Origin: Deltaproteobacteria bacterium
GTDB lineage: Bacteria; Desulfobacterota; Syntrophia; Syntrophales; Smithellaceae
Length of the DNA: 47,991 nucleotides
Direction of reading: 5' to 3'
NCBI GenBank assembly: GCA_022703375.1
Contig: JAKLDS010000014.1
Coordinates: 1 to 47,991 of the forward strand
Position numbers and translations under genes: made by a program. Positions 14,694 to 23,520 of the stretch are shown here, piece after piece. Within the stretch, counting starts at the first letter, position 1, and each line of letters opens with the position of its first letter. Under the pieces are notes generated by a model. It was not told the DNA's origin, searched no databases, and worked only from the letters and a program-made list of their open reading frames with translations.

Positions 14694-17482
14694 TGAAAAG
14701 TATTCTTTTAAAAGCATCGGCGGGTTCGGGAAAAACAACAAGATTGACCGCTGAGGTGTTCCAAAGGATACTTCTGGGCGGAAAATTCATCACCGCTCTG
14801 ACCTTTACGCGTGCCGCGACAACCGAAATGCGCTTGCGTATAATGAAAGAAATAGCAAAAAACGGGGAGATGCCTCTGCCGGAGCGTTTACGGTTGATTA
14901 TGGAAGCAGGGCGCGTCGGCTATGCGACGATTGATTCTTTTTTCTACCGCCTTTATGCTGCCGCGGGTTTTGCGCCCCGGCTTGCCGACGAAAAAGCTCA
15001 GCTGGAACTGTCTCGGGAAATAGAAGCTGTTTTTCGAGAGTATATCCTGCAAAGCGGCAGGTCAGATAAAATAATAGTGGCAGCCAGGATATTAAGAACG
15101 GACATTGACACTCTCTGGGAACCTCTGGCTCAGGAACAGACTATCGAGCGCTGCCGTGCCGACAGGGAAAGGCTCCCTGACCTTGATAATATAATCAAAG
15201 AGAACGGAGCGTTAAGCAATGCTCTGCAAAAACTTGGTGACAAGGCAAAAAAGCTCACCGATAAGGCGACGGCTAATGTCAACAGGCTGGTCATCAATGC
15301 TTTGGCTGATTATGGTACTTTTATTTCCCGCAAAGTCGCCTCTTGCTCCAGCCTCGAAGATTACAATGCCCTGGGAAAAAAGATAAATTGGGATGATTAT
15401 CCCTACCAGGATCTCATGAATATTTTCCGGGATTACCGTAAAATCGCCGGGCAGCTGGCGGTCAATAAAGCGCTGCTTCGAGAACTGGCCATTGCCTCAC
15501 TTTGTGAAATATATCTGGATGCCGCCGCTGCCGTTAAAAATGACAGAGGGTTGATATTTTTTCAGGATGTCCGCCGGGATCTGCTCGAATTGGACGGCGT
15601 GGCTGCGACTGAACGCCCCGTGCTCATGAGCAATTATTTTTCTCTGGGACTTGATCGCACCGAGCATTTGCTGATTGACGAATTTCAGGATACTTCAAAG
15701 GGCGATATTGAAATTTTGCTGCCCCTGATTGATGAGATTTTATCCGGCCCGGGCGAGCGGGGAGAAAGGTCGTTTTTTGCCGTCGGCGACTGGAAGCAAA
15801 TGATTTACGGCTGGCGCGGCGCCGATCGCGATGCGCTGGAGAGCGCAATCGGAAGCTATATTGCCAATAACATAATCACGGAAAGTTCGCTGGAATACAA
15901 TTATCGCAGCACGCCGCTGCTTATTTCTTTTTTCAATGAACTCATCGGCAATCTCTTCGCTGCGCCGGAGAAGGGGGAGATACAAAAACCGCCGGAGGAG
16001 AGTATATCATTCTCCGGTGTGTCGGAGGTGAATCTGGTCGAGCTGGAAAAAGAAGGTTATTCCCAGGACGCTTTCTATTCCACGATTGTTGAATATTTGA
16101 AAAATAAGAAAAATGAATATAGCTGCTCCTGGGGAGATATAGCCGTGCTGGCCTTGACCAACAACCATGTCCGGAAAGTAGAGACAGAGCTTATTAAAAA
16201 CGGAATCAGAGTGGCGACGGTCAAAGGAAGGCAGCTTCTTTCCACGGAAGAAGGTTTAGCCGTAATGCTTTTCCTGGCCGGTGTTTTGGCAAAAGATGAT
16301 GAGACGGGCTTCATCCCCGCGGTGGAGGCTTCCCCATTGTGGAAAGAAATATTCGGCGATATTGAAATTCTGCGGGCTGATTTTTTACAAAAGTATCCCC
16401 GGCCTTTCGGTCTTGCTGCTGTCAGCCGGGCAATTGAGCTTTTACGCGAAAAACTTCCAGCGGTAATACTGGATATCTGGCAGGATGAGGCGCAGGCCTT
16501 CTTCAGTGAAGGCGGCGTTGATGCCGATGGTTTTTTGCAGAGAATGTTCAATATTCGTCTCAGCGTGAAGGTGCCGGAGGCCGGGCAGAGCGAAAATATC
16601 AAGGTTGATACAATCCACGGAACGAAAGGGCTGCAATTCCGGCATGTCTTTGTTTTCTGGAATGAGGATGAAAAAGGAGAGCCGTTTTATATGGAGGCGC
16701 AAAAATGTCATGGGCAATTTTGCGCGGATGAGCTTAAATTCCTGAGCGCTGCTGAATCGCCGATAGCCAGGGAAATAATTCGTAATTATGAAATAAATCA
16801 GCAAAGACTGCGCCGGGAGATGGCCAATGTATTCTATGTCGCCGCAACGAGGGCTATCCAAACATTAACTGTTTTTATGCCGAAAAAGAAAGATGAAGAG
16901 AATATAAAACCCGTCCATCAGGCGGTGCTCAGTACCTTTTCGCGTTTTGCGCCGGAGGGAGGCAAAAAAGAAATATATCACTCTTCCGTTATACATGAAG
17001 AATCCGAACCGGTGACAATATATAATGTGCCGGTCAGGCATAATAATGAACCGGAAAAATACGGCGAGATTGATCCGACTCTTTTATCATCAAATATCAA
17101 GGCAGGCATCATGAGGGGTGAGAGGTTGCACCGCTGGCTCGCCAAAGTTATTGACAAAGATAAGCTGCCGCCGGCCGGTGAACTAAGTGACGAGGAATAC
17201 AAAACGGCAATTGGTTTCGTCCAAAGAAACGATGTTGCGGCCCTGATGTTTCGGCCCGGTAAAATATATATCGAACAGCAGATTTCCGATAAAAATAATT
17301 TCGGCATAGTGGACAGAATGATAGTTGCCGGCAATCTGATTACCATCATTGATTATAAATCCGGTTCGCTGCGGCGATTCAGACAAAAGTACGAAGAACA
17401 GCTCGAACGCTATACTGGAATAATGAAAGCGCTCTATCCGCAGAAAAATGTCGAATATTATATTTTGCCTGTTGATATTTAA
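14693..17482 (+). CDS. AddA-like UvrD/Rep helicase fused to a RecB-family nuclease
   Basis: A 929-residue SF1A helicase-nuclease. Motifs in order: Walker A SAGSGKT (9-15), TFTRAATTEMRLRI, ATIDSF, Walker B LIDEFQDT, VGDWKQMIYGWRGAD, LEYNYRS, VDTIHGTKGLQF and YVAATRA. The C-terminus carries a nuclease domain (GERLHRWL, then VDRM and IDYKSG, with QLERY after it). With the AddB-like protein it should unwind and degrade double-strand ends and load RecA. It is much shorter than Bacillus AddA (1232 aa), so the accessory 1B/2B regions must be reduced. The overlap by one base with the upstream gene implies coupled translation. High confidence on domains. Confidence 0.88.
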   Translation: MKSILLKASAGSGKTTRLTAEVFQRILLGGKFITALTFTRAATTEMRLRIMKEIAKNGEMPLPERLRLIMEAGRVGYATIDSFFYRLYAAAGFAPRLADEKAQLELSREIEAVFREYILQSGRSDKIIVAARILRTDIDTLWEPLAQEQTIERCRADRERLPDLDNIIKENGALSNALQKLGDKAKKLTDKATANVNRLVINALADYGTFISRKVASCSSLEDYNALGKKINWDDYPYQDLMNIFRDYRKIAGQLAVNKALLRELAIASLCEIYLDAAAAVKNDRGLIFFQDVRRDLLELDGVAATERPVLMSNYFSLGLDRTEHLLIDEFQDTSKGDIEILLPLIDEILSGPGERGERSFFAVGDWKQMIYGWRGADRDALESAIGSYIANNIITESSLEYNYRSTPLLISFFNELIGNLFAAPEKGEIQKPPEESISFSGVSEVNLVELEKEGYSQDAFYSTIVEYLKNKKNEYSCSWGDIAVLALTNNHVRKVETELIKNGIRVATVKGRQLLSTEEGLAVMLFLAGVLAKDDETGFIPAVEASPLWKEIFGDIEILRADFLQKYPRPFGLAAVSRAIELLREKLPAVILDIWQDEAQAFFSEGGVDADGFLQRMFNIRLSVKVPEAGQSENIKVDTIHGTKGLQFRHVFVFWNEDEKGEPFYMEAQKCHGQFCADELKFLSAAESPIAREIIRNYEINQQRLRREMANVFYVAATRAIQTLTVFMPKKKDEENIKPVHQAVLSTFSRFAPEGGKKEIYHSSVIHEESEPVTIYNVPVRHNNEPEKYGEIDPTLLSSNIKAGIMRGERLHRWLAKVIDKDKLPPAGELSDEEYKTAIGFVQRNDVAALMFRPGKIYIEQQISDKNNFGIVDRMIVAGNLITIIDYKSGSLRRFRQKYEEQLERYTGIMKALYPQKNVEYYILPVDI

Positions 17483-17828
17483 TGGTGTGCAGGGAAAAAT
17501 TTTAATTTACGATTTTAACCATGGGTCCCATCATTATTATTTCGATTTTTCTGCAATATTATAGACAAAACTACCCTTTTAGTGCGAAAATAGGAAAACA
17601 GCTTCCCGAGAATAAAAAGGCTGCAACGGAGGGCGTGTTTTAATTTGCTGCTATCGGATAATATATCGTTATATCAATTATTTAACAAACTTATATTCGA
17701 CGGATAAATCCGGACTTAATCTTTTATAAATCTTGACAATTTTACCGCAATCCATTAGCTTACCAAACTAATTTGATTTTAGTTCACCTGCACATCAGGG
17801 GAGAACGCATTCGGGGGAGGAGAAAAGA
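17483..17828 (+). other. 346-nt gap before the PTS genes
   Basis: AT-rich. It holds a promoter candidate at 17733-17761, a small perfect palindrome CGGAT-AA-ATCCG at 17700-17711 and a strong ribosome binding site GGGGGAGG ahead of 17829. A CAGC...GCTG pair with AAGG near 17599-17623 could fold, but I recognise no riboswitch class. No ORF of note and no sigma-54 (-24/-12) element, which would have been expected for a LevR-controlled mannose PTS. Confidence 0.5.
17733..17761 (+). promoter_or_regulatory. Candidate sigma-70 promoter of the PTS genes
   Basis: Perfect TTGACA (17733-17738), 17-nt spacer and TAGCTT (17756-17761, 3/6 match). It lies 67 nt upstream of the IIA start. The -35 and spacing are ideal, the -10 poor, so activation by another factor is possible. 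Confidence 0.4.
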
Positions 17829-18239
17829 ATGATAGGTGTTTTAATAACTACGCACGGCAATCTGGGAAATGAGATGATTAAAGCCGCTGAACTTATTAAG
17901 GGTCCTTTGCCTGATGTGTTGTATGTTTGTATTGATCAGACAAAATGTGTGGAAGAAGTAAAAAAAGAAATCGGCAATGCCATAAAAAAATTAGATAAAG
18001 GCAAAGGGGTCTTGATTCTGACCGATCTCTTTGGCGGTACTCCTTCCAATATATCGCTTTCTTTTATGAAAGAAGGCAAGGTGGAGGTGGTAACGGGAGT
18101 AAATTTACCAATGCTGTTGAAATTATCAGATGTAAAAGATGAAATGTCTTTGCAGGAATATGCTTGTTTTATTAAAGATTATGGCAAAAAGAATATTTCT
18201 CTGGCAAGTGAAATATTAAGTAAAAAAGCTCTCGGGTGA
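17829..18239 (+). CDS. Mannose-family PTS enzyme IIA
   Basis: A 136-residue cytoplasmic IIA domain of the mannose/fructose/sorbose PTS family. It opens with IGVLITTHGNLG, where H9 is the phosphorylated histidine, and has the conserved LTDLFGGTPSN. In a complete system HPr passes phosphate to this His and onward to IIB. The start is set by the GGGGGAGGAG site upstream. It is followed after 4 nt by the IIB gene. No HPr, enzyme I or IID gene is in the window, so whether it moves sugar or acts as a regulator is open. Confidence 0.93.
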   Translation: MIGVLITTHGNLGNEMIKAAELIKGPLPDVLYVCIDQTKCVEEVKKEIGNAIKKLDKGKGVLILTDLFGGTPSNISLSFMKEGKVEVVTGVNLPMLLKLSDVKDEMSLQEYACFIKDYGKKNISLASEILSKKALG

Positions 18240-18243
18240 TAAT

Positions 18244-18759
18244 TTGTATACTGATCCCTTTGATATAGCTCTGGTCAGGATTGACAACAGGCTTGTCCAC
18301 GGTCAGATTCTTGAAGCGTGGGTGCCTTTTATCAAAGCGCAGTGTATTATTGTGGTTAATGATGAAGTGGCATCCGATTTTTATAATGAAACTGTCATCC
18401 GCATGGCTGTGCCAAGTGAAATTGAAGTTATTATCAATTCTGTCGAAGAATTTTCCAGTCATCATATCACATCACAAAGCGGCGGCAAAAGAACAATGGT
18501 TTTATTCGCTAATCTGGCCGATGCCTTCAAATCCTATAATCTGGGTTTTCATTTTAAAAAGCTGAATATAGGCAATATCTATAACGAAAAATATGATCTG
18601 AGCTGCGCTTCATCGGTATTCTTATGTGACGCTGAAATTAAAGACATGTTATGCATAATGGAAAAGGAAAATATCGAAATTGAATTAAAACGCGTGCCGC
18701 GGGAAAAAGACGGCAATTTTAAAGAAATTCTTAAAGAATACTGCGAAACCCATCAATAA
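18244..18759 (+). CDS. Mannose-family PTS enzyme IIB
   Basis: A 171-residue IIB protein with the signature VRIDNRLVHGQILEAW, where H19 accepts phosphate from IIA, and a following IIVVNDEVASD strand. IIB donates phosphate to the incoming sugar. The start is TTG at 18244, with GGGTGA 7 nt upstream; no ATG fits. The first 11 nt, TTGTATACTGA, are the same as those of the IIC gene downstream (18770), an oddity between two unrelated proteins. It sits 4 nt after IIA and 10 nt before IIC, one operon. Confidence 0.92.
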   Translation: MYTDPFDIALVRIDNRLVHGQILEAWVPFIKAQCIIVVNDEVASDFYNETVIRMAVPSEIEVIINSVEEFSSHHITSQSGGKRTMVLFANLADAFKSYNLGFHFKKLNIGNIYNEKYDLSCASSVFLCDAEIKDMLCIMEKENIEIELKRVPREKDGNFKEILKEYCETHQ

Positions 18760-18769
18760 TGGATATTAA

Positions 18770-19468
18770 TTGTATACTGAAATTATCTTAATATCTTTTC
18801 TGGGCGGTCTTATTTGTCTGGACAGGATTTTTATTCAGGCAATGATTTCACGTCCGATTGTTGTCGCGCCGTTCTTTGGTCTGCTGCTGGGAGATGCCTA
18901 TAACGGTCTGATTATCGGTGCTATCATTGAACTCTTCTGGCTGGACCGGGTTCCGGTGGGCACTTATATCCCACCCAATGATTCCATCACTGCCATTCTC
19001 ATTACAGCAGCAGCAATTTTAACCGGGAAAAAACTGGGCGCAGTGACACCGGAAATTATGGCTGCCTGCGTATTAATATTCATTCCTTTCGGCGTCCTGG
19101 CCAAAAAGATAGAAATATTCATTGCAACTGCCAATGATGCAGTTTCCGATGATGCGCTGGAAGACGCGAAATCAGGCGATTTTCGTGCTATCGAACGGAA
19201 AAATTATCTGGGGCTGCTGCGTTACTTTGCTTTTTCCGCATTTTTTCTGCTGATAATTCAACTTATATTAATTCCTCTGATTATCTGGCTATATCCAATG
19301 CTGCATCCATCGGTTATTAACGCGCTGAACCTTACTTTCTTTTTTCTGCCGCTGCTGGGAATTGCTGTGGCTCTCAACACCATCAAACTGCGTGGCGCAA
19401 TACCTGTCTTTTGTGTGATATTTTTAATTATCGTTGTTATTAAGGAATTTTCTCATGATTTTTTCTGA
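18770..19468 (+). CDS. Mannose-family PTS enzyme IIC, membrane subunit
   Basis: A 232-residue polytopic membrane protein of the EII-Sor/mannose IIC family, with 5-6 hydrophobic helices, LLGDAYNGLIIGAIIELFWLD-like conserved loop early in the sequence, and PPNDS in the loop that follows. It should form the sugar-binding channel together with IID. No IID gene follows; rimI comes next. Start is a TTG at 18770 with only a weak ribosome binding site, sharing its first 11 nt with the IIB start. Slightly shorter than typical IIC (~250-265). Substrate unknown. Confidence 0.88.
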   Translation: MYTEIILISFLGGLICLDRIFIQAMISRPIVVAPFFGLLLGDAYNGLIIGAIIELFWLDRVPVGTYIPPNDSITAILITAAAILTGKKLGAVTPEIMAACVLIFIPFGVLAKKIEIFIATANDAVSDDALEDAKSGDFRAIERKNYLGLLRYFAFSAFFLLIIQLILIPLIIWLYPMLHPSVINALNLTFFFLPLLGIAVALNTIKLRGAIPVFCVIFLIIVVIKEFSHDFF

Positions 19469-19544
19469 TGCCAATTCGTACTTCCCGGCGGTCTTCCTTG
19501 CTTATCCTGCAGCCTTTTTACTCCTGAAAAGCGAAAGACCATGA
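19455..19544 (+). CDS. Possible 29-residue coupling ORF between IIC and rimI
   Basis: It starts with ATG inside the end of the IIC gene, and its stop overlaps the rimI start as ATGA at 19541. The peptide starts MIFSDANSYFP and is moderately hydrophobic. rimI has only a weak ribosome binding site, so this ORF could deliver ribosomes to it, or could be a relic of a lost gene such as IID. The overlap geometry is the only support. Confidence 0.25.
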   Translation: MIFSDANSYFPAVFLAYPAAFLLLKSERP

Positions 19545-20005
19545 AAAAAGACGCCGAAGTGCTGATAGATATAATGAAACAGGAAGACCTGACGGAAGTA
19601 ATGGCGATTGAAAAACAATCTTTTGTTTCTCCCTGGACATGGGGTATGTTTGAAAAAGAAATAAACGCCGGTCAGTCGCAATGCCTGGTTGCCCGTGTCA
19701 ATAATGGGAAAAATCATTTCATCTGCGGCTACATAATTTTCTGGCTGGTGGCGGATGAAGCTCATCTGCATAATCTGGCTGTGCTTCCGGAGCTGAGGGG
19801 GCAGGGGCTGGCCGGTTATCTGCTTTCCGCGATGAAGGAAATATCCAAGCAACTGGGAATTAAAGCGCAAACGCTGGAAGTCCGCGAAAATAATAAAGAA
19901 GCAATAAAGCTTTACGGGAAATATGGTTTCGTAGTAAAAGGAAGAAGAAGAAATTATTACAGTGACACCAATGAAGATGCCTTGATTATGTGGGCGGATG
20001 TGTAA
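19541..20005 (+). CDS. rimI: Ribosomal protein alanine N-acetyltransferase, GNAT family
   Basis: A 154-residue GNAT enzyme. In E. coli RimI acetylates the N-terminal alanine of ribosomal protein S18 using acetyl-CoA. The sequence shows LHNLAVLPELRGQGLAGYLL (acetyl-CoA pyrophosphate loop R-x-x-G-x-A/G) and LEVRENNKEAIKLYGKYGF, then RRRNYYSDTNEDALIMW, all RimI hallmarks. In many bacteria it lies beside tsaB or tsaE; here it is between PTS genes and pyrK. It may be translated by coupling to the short ORF ending at 19544. Confidence 0.9.
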   Translation: MKKDAEVLIDIMKQEDLTEVMAIEKQSFVSPWTWGMFEKEINAGQSQCLVARVNNGKNHFICGYIIFWLVADEAHLHNLAVLPELRGQGLAGYLLSAMKEISKQLGIKAQTLEVRENNKEAIKLYGKYGFVVKGRRRNYYSDTNEDALIMWADV

Positions 20006-20023
20006 AACAGGGACAAATATCTA

Positions 20024-20869
20024 ATGGTTAAGGCGATAAGCAAGCAGCTTAAGGGTGTTTTTATCGGAGAAATCCGGCAAAACCGGGAAGTGCAGCAAGA
20101 CCACTTTTTGATGAAAGTTGTTTTGCCCGCATCATTTGCTTCGCCATATCCCGGACAGTTTGTCATGATTAAAGTAGCCGGCCTAAATGAACCTTTTCTG
20201 GGCAGGCCGATCAGTATATATTCTTTTCGCCGCAAAAAAACTTTTTGTACCCTGGAATTACTCTTTCGCGTAGTCGGCAAGGGCACGGAAATTCTCGCAG
20301 GATTAATCGAAGGTTCGCAGGTGGAAATTCATGGACCGCTGGGGGGGTGCTTCGCAATTTACCCCGAAAGGGAAAATATTATATTTATCGCCGGAGGTAT
20401 TGGCGCAGCGCCGTTATCCCTGCTTGCCGAATATCTTTGCCGGGAAGTGTGTTTGCCGAAATCAGCGATGATTTTTTACCTGGGAGCGCAAACAAAAACT
20501 GCAGTTGCCGGTCTGGATAAATTAAGCAAGCTTTGTTACAGAATTCACGTTTGCACCGATGATGGCACATTGGGGGAAAAAGCGCTGGTTACTCAGGTTT
20601 TTCAGAAAGATCTTAAAAAATATGCTCCGGATAAAACAGTAATTTATGCCTGCGGTCCCCGGGCGATGCTGAAGGCTTTGCATAAGCTTCTGTCGGGTAC
20701 TAGGTATCTCTGTCAGGTTTCACTGGAAGAACGCATGGCGTGCGGCACGGGAGCCTGTATGGGTTGTGCGGCAGCCATAAGGGATAAGACGGGAAAAGTG
20801 TCTTATCAGAGAGTCTGTTCGGAAGGACCGGTGTTTGATATTCAGCAAGTAATCTGGGATGATAAATAA
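20024..20869 (+). CDS. pyrK: Dihydroorotate dehydrogenase B electron-transfer subunit
   Basis: A 281-residue FAD and 2Fe-2S protein of the ferredoxin-reductase family. It passes electrons from PyrD to NAD+. N-terminal FAD-binding barrel with [13 protein letters not shown]-binding part with [11 protein letters not shown]; 2Fe-2S ligands C240, C245, C248 and C265 near the C-terminus. Length is normal. It follows rimI by 18 nt and overlaps pyrD by one base (TAATG), so PyrK and PyrD should be made in step for their heterotetramer. Confidence 0.96.
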   Translation: MVKAISKQLKGVFIGEIRQNREVQQDHFLMKVVLPASFASPYPGQFVMIKVAGLNEPFLGRPISIYSFRRKKTFCTLELLFRVVGKGTEILAGLIEGSQVEIHGPLGGCFAIYPERENIIFIAGGIGAAPLSLLAEYLCREVCLPKSAMIFYLGAQTKTAVAGLDKLSKLCYRIHVCTDDGTLGEKALVTQVFQKDLKKYAPDKTVIYACGPRAMLKALHKLLSGTRYLCQVSLEERMACGTGACMGCAAAIRDKTGKVSYQRVCSEGPVFDIQQVIWDDK

Positions 20870-21807
20870 TGCCGCAGCAATATCCACATATGGCCGTGGA
20901 GATCGGCAAACTTAAACTGAAAAATCCGGTAATGACGGCATCGGGCACATTCGGTTACGGCGAGGAATATGCGGAATATGTTGATTTGAATAAATTGGGC
21001 GCCATTGTTGTAAAGGGATTATCATTAAAACCGCGGCTGGGTAATCCACCTCCGCGTATTATCGAAACAACAGGAGGCATGCTAAATGCCGTCGGTCTGC
21101 AAAATATCGGCGTCGAAGAATTCATCGAAGAGAAGCTTCCTTTTTTGCGCCCCTATGATGTTCCTGTTATTGCTAATATTTATGGCGAAACATACGAAGA
21201 ATACAGAAAGGTTGCCCGGCATCTCAATGATGCAAAGGGAGTGCAGGCGCTGGAAATAAATATCTCCTGCCCCAATGTCAAAAAGGGCGGCTTGAGTTTC
21301 GGCGCCGATGCGAAAAACGCGGCGGCGGTAACGCGCAGGGTCAGGGAAGAGACCGACCTGCCGGTCATCGTCAAGCTGACCCCCAATGTCACAGATATTG
21401 CCGCCATTGCCGTCGCTGTGGAAAAGGCTGGGGCGGATGCGCTATCGTTAATCAATACTCTGGCCGGCATGTCCGTTGATGTTAAAACAAAATCAGCGTG
21501 TCTGAAAAACATCACCGGTGGTCTCTCCGGGCCGGCCATTAAACCGGTTGCTTTAAGAATGGTCTGGCAGGTTTTGCAACGCGTTTCTCTGCCGGTCATC
21601 GGTATCGGCGGAATATTGACGGCAAACGATGCCCTGGAGTTTCTCATCCTCGGAGCCAAAGCGGTGCAGGTGGGTACTGCCAATTTCATTAATCCGCATG
21701 CCACCATGGATATTATTGCCGGATTGCGCCATTATCTGAAGTTAAATAAAATAAAAGATATCAACAACATTATCGGAAGTTTTCAAGAAGGAGGTTCGTC
21801 ATGTTGA
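20869..21807 (+). CDS. pyrD: Dihydroorotate dehydrogenase, class 1B catalytic subunit
   Basis: A 312-residue FMN enzyme converting dihydroorotate to orotate, the fourth step of pyrimidine synthesis. Motifs: [11 protein letters not shown], the catalytic-loop [11 protein letters not shown] with C134 as the base typical of class 1 enzymes, and the FMN phosphate site IGIGGI and VQVGTANF. With pyrK directly upstream it is the NAD-dependent 1B type. The membrane class 2 enzyme is thus not implied. Its 3' end overlaps the DUF4384 gene by 7 nt, and that gene's ribosome binding site lies inside pyrD. Confidence 0.96.
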   Translation: MPQQYPHMAVEIGKLKLKNPVMTASGTFGYGEEYAEYVDLNKLGAIVVKGLSLKPRLGNPPPRIIETTGGMLNAVGLQNIGVEEFIEEKLPFLRPYDVPVIANIYGETYEEYRKVARHLNDAKGVQALEINISCPNVKKGGLSFGADAKNAAAVTRRVREETDLPVIVKLTPNVTDIAAIAVAVEKAGADALSLINTLAGMSVDVKTKSACLKNITGGLSGPAIKPVALRMVWQVLQRVSLPVIGIGGILTANDALEFLILGAKAVQVGTANFINPHATMDIIAGLRHYLKLNKIKDINNIIGSFQEGGSSC

Positions 21808-22658
21808 AAATAATATTGAGCATAATGATTTTTTTGATTGTGCTGCCTTTTAATATTTACGCGGCTCAATCAACAATAACGGAAGCGGAAGGTTACGCTT
21901 GCGCCGGTGACGATAAGTCCCGTAAACAGACAGAGAAAGATTCTTATGACGATGCGAAAAGAAATGCGGTGGACAACGCTCTTTCATATATCAAAACGGA
22001 AACAAAGGTTAAAGACTTTCAGGTAGAAAAAGATATAGTGCAGGCCTACTCCAACGCCACAGTTAGGGTTATTGAAGTGAAGGAACGCAAATGGTACAAG
22101 GATGAGCGTTCCGGCGATTGCCATAGAACAATACTCAAGGCAGAAATAATTCCCGATGAAAAAGCCATGAAGGAACTGGCTGCCGGTAAAGTGGCTGATG
22201 ATGATCCGGCGCTCCCCCTGTCGGTAAAAATATGGACTGATAAGAAAGATTACAAAAGCAAAGAAAAGGTTAAAATTCTGTTAAAAGGCAACAAACCATT
22301 CTATGCCCGAGTTCTTTACATCAATGCCCATGGTGAAACACTGCAACTGCTGCCCAATCCCTATCGGATTGACAATTATTTTCTGGGCGGAGTCGTCTAC
22401 GAAATACCTTCCGGCAAAGACCGCTTTGAACTGGAAGTAAGCCCGCCTTTCGGCGAGGAAAATATCGTTGTTTATGCTAGTTCCACGGAACTTGGTGATA
22501 TTAAAGTAAAGAAAGCGGGAGCGGTTTATCAGGTAATAACAGGCGCTGATGATGTCGGAGTGAAGACCCGCGGTGTCGCCCTCAAAGAAAAAGCGGCAGG
22601 CAGTAAGACTGCTGAATCTTTTTTTGAAGGGAAGGCGGTAATCAATACGGCTCAATAA
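21801..22658 (+). CDS. Secreted DUF4384-domain protein
   Basis: A 285-residue protein with a signal peptide (hydrophobic residues 3-20, ending NIYAAQ) and a central to C-terminal DUF4384 domain (about 140-240): [19 protein letters not shown], then [20 protein letters not shown], with PSGKDRFEL. The N-terminal half has an [34 protein letters not shown]-type helix, seen in other periplasmic proteins with LPP20-like folds. DUF4384 is often linked to surface or stress-related proteins, but its role is unknown. GAAGGAGGT ahead of the ATG is in pyrD. Coupled to pyrimidine genes for no obvious reason. Confidence 0.82.
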   Translation: MLKIILSIMIFLIVLPFNIYAAQSTITEAEGYACAGDDKSRKQTEKDSYDDAKRNAVDNALSYIKTETKVKDFQVEKDIVQAYSNATVRVIEVKERKWYKDERSGDCHRTILKAEIIPDEKAMKELAAGKVADDDPALPLSVKIWTDKKDYKSKEKVKILLKGNKPFYARVLYINAHGETLQLLPNPYRIDNYFLGGVVYEIPSGKDRFELEVSPPFGEENIVVYASSTELGDIKVKKAGAVYQVITGADDVGVKTRGVALKEKAAGSKTAESFFEGKAVINTAQ

Positions 22659-22661
22659 GTC

Positions 22662-23348
22662 ATGCGAATAAAAGCTCAGGAAATAATTCGCGGTATATAT
22701 CAGATAGGCGGCGGTAATCTCACGGCGGGGGAAGACGCGGCGATTTTCCTGATTGACTATACAGGCGAGCTTGTTATGATTGATTGCGGTGCCGGACGCT
22801 CATCAGGACTGATTGTCCGCAACCTGAAAACGCTTGGTCTTAATCCGCGAAATATTTCCAGTTTAATTTTAACACATTGCCATATTGATCACGTCGGCTC
22901 CGCCCCTTTTTTCCGCAAACAGTACGGGACAAAAATAATTATTCATGAACTGGACGCCGAACCTCTGGAAAAAGGTGATTCCATTCGTACCGCAGCAAAC
23001 TGGTATGATACGACATTTCCACCCACGGCGATTGACCGAAAACTGCGAGGCGAAGAAGAAATATTAAAATTCGGCACAGAAGAGCTGCATTGCCTGCACA
23101 CTCCTGGCCATACGCCGGGTTCCATTTCTCTGTACCTTGATCGTGACGGTAAAAGAATTTTATTCGGGCAGGATATCCATGGTCCTTTCCACAAATCCTT
23201 CCGCTCCAATATCGAACACTGGAAGCTGTCAATGCACAAACTTTTAAGAATGGATGCGGACATTCTTTGTGAAGGCCACTTTGGAATATTTGAGCCGAAA
23301 GAAAAAGTACGCGAATATATTGAACGGTATCTGGAAGAATACGACTGA
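22662..23348 (+). CDS. MBL-fold metallo-hydrolase
   Basis: A 228-residue metallo-beta-lactamase-fold enzyme. The zinc or iron ligand motif is THCHIDH, with a further H in HTPGHTPGS, D in FGQDIHG and H in LCEGHFG. A GQD ligand and an EGHFGIF tail fit glyoxalase II-like or quinone-type hydrolases, but the substrate is not identifiable. It begins 3 nt after the DUF4384 gene and probably ends the pyrK-pyrD transcript. It is convergent with hrpA, and a repeat-like element lies between the two 3' ends. Confidence 0.85.
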   Translation: MRIKAQEIIRGIYQIGGGNLTAGEDAAIFLIDYTGELVMIDCGAGRSSGLIVRNLKTLGLNPRNISSLILTHCHIDHVGSAPFFRKQYGTKIIIHELDAEPLEKGDSIRTAANWYDTTFPPTAIDRKLRGEEEILKFGTEELHCLHTPGHTPGSISLYLDRDGKRILFGQDIHGPFHKSFRSNIEHWKLSMHKLLRMDADILCEGHFGIFEPKEKVREYIERYLEEYD

Positions 23349-23356
23349 CCTTATCC

Positions 23357-23460
23357 CGCTTCACTTTCTTCGGCTAACTTTGTTGGCGTCGTCATCGGCT
23401 TTCTCAACGTATTAACAATACGCCTGCGGAGCCTCCTCCTGGCCGCCTCGTTATCCTTTG
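23357..23460. repeat. Candidate dispersed palindromic repeat element
   Basis: A stretch between the convergent MBL and hrpA genes, richer in G+C than its flanks. It holds a perfect hairpin CGTATT-AAC-AATACG (23408-23422) in a segment rich in GGCGTC, GGAGCCTCCTCC and GGCCGCC blocks. On the minus strand it resembles intergenic REP-like elements seen in several deltaproteobacteria, but I found no second copy here, so this is from pattern memory. Its site between two 3' ends is typical of such repeats. Confidence 0.35.
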
Positions 23461-23520
23461 AAATTGAAACGGTATCAATTAAGATATCATGTTCGGTGTT
23501 CAACGCGGGATAAATATTAT

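Noticed and set aside
17483-17828. A riboswitch (c-di-GMP, glycine or similar) before the PTS genes
   Set aside because: I compared the CAGC...GCTG fold and GGAGGG block with known consensus cores and none fits. Only the weak fold and a promoter remain.
17483-17828. Sigma-54 promoter for the mannose PTS
   Set aside because: No GG-N10-GC pair of the TGGCAC-N5-TTGC type at a usable position.
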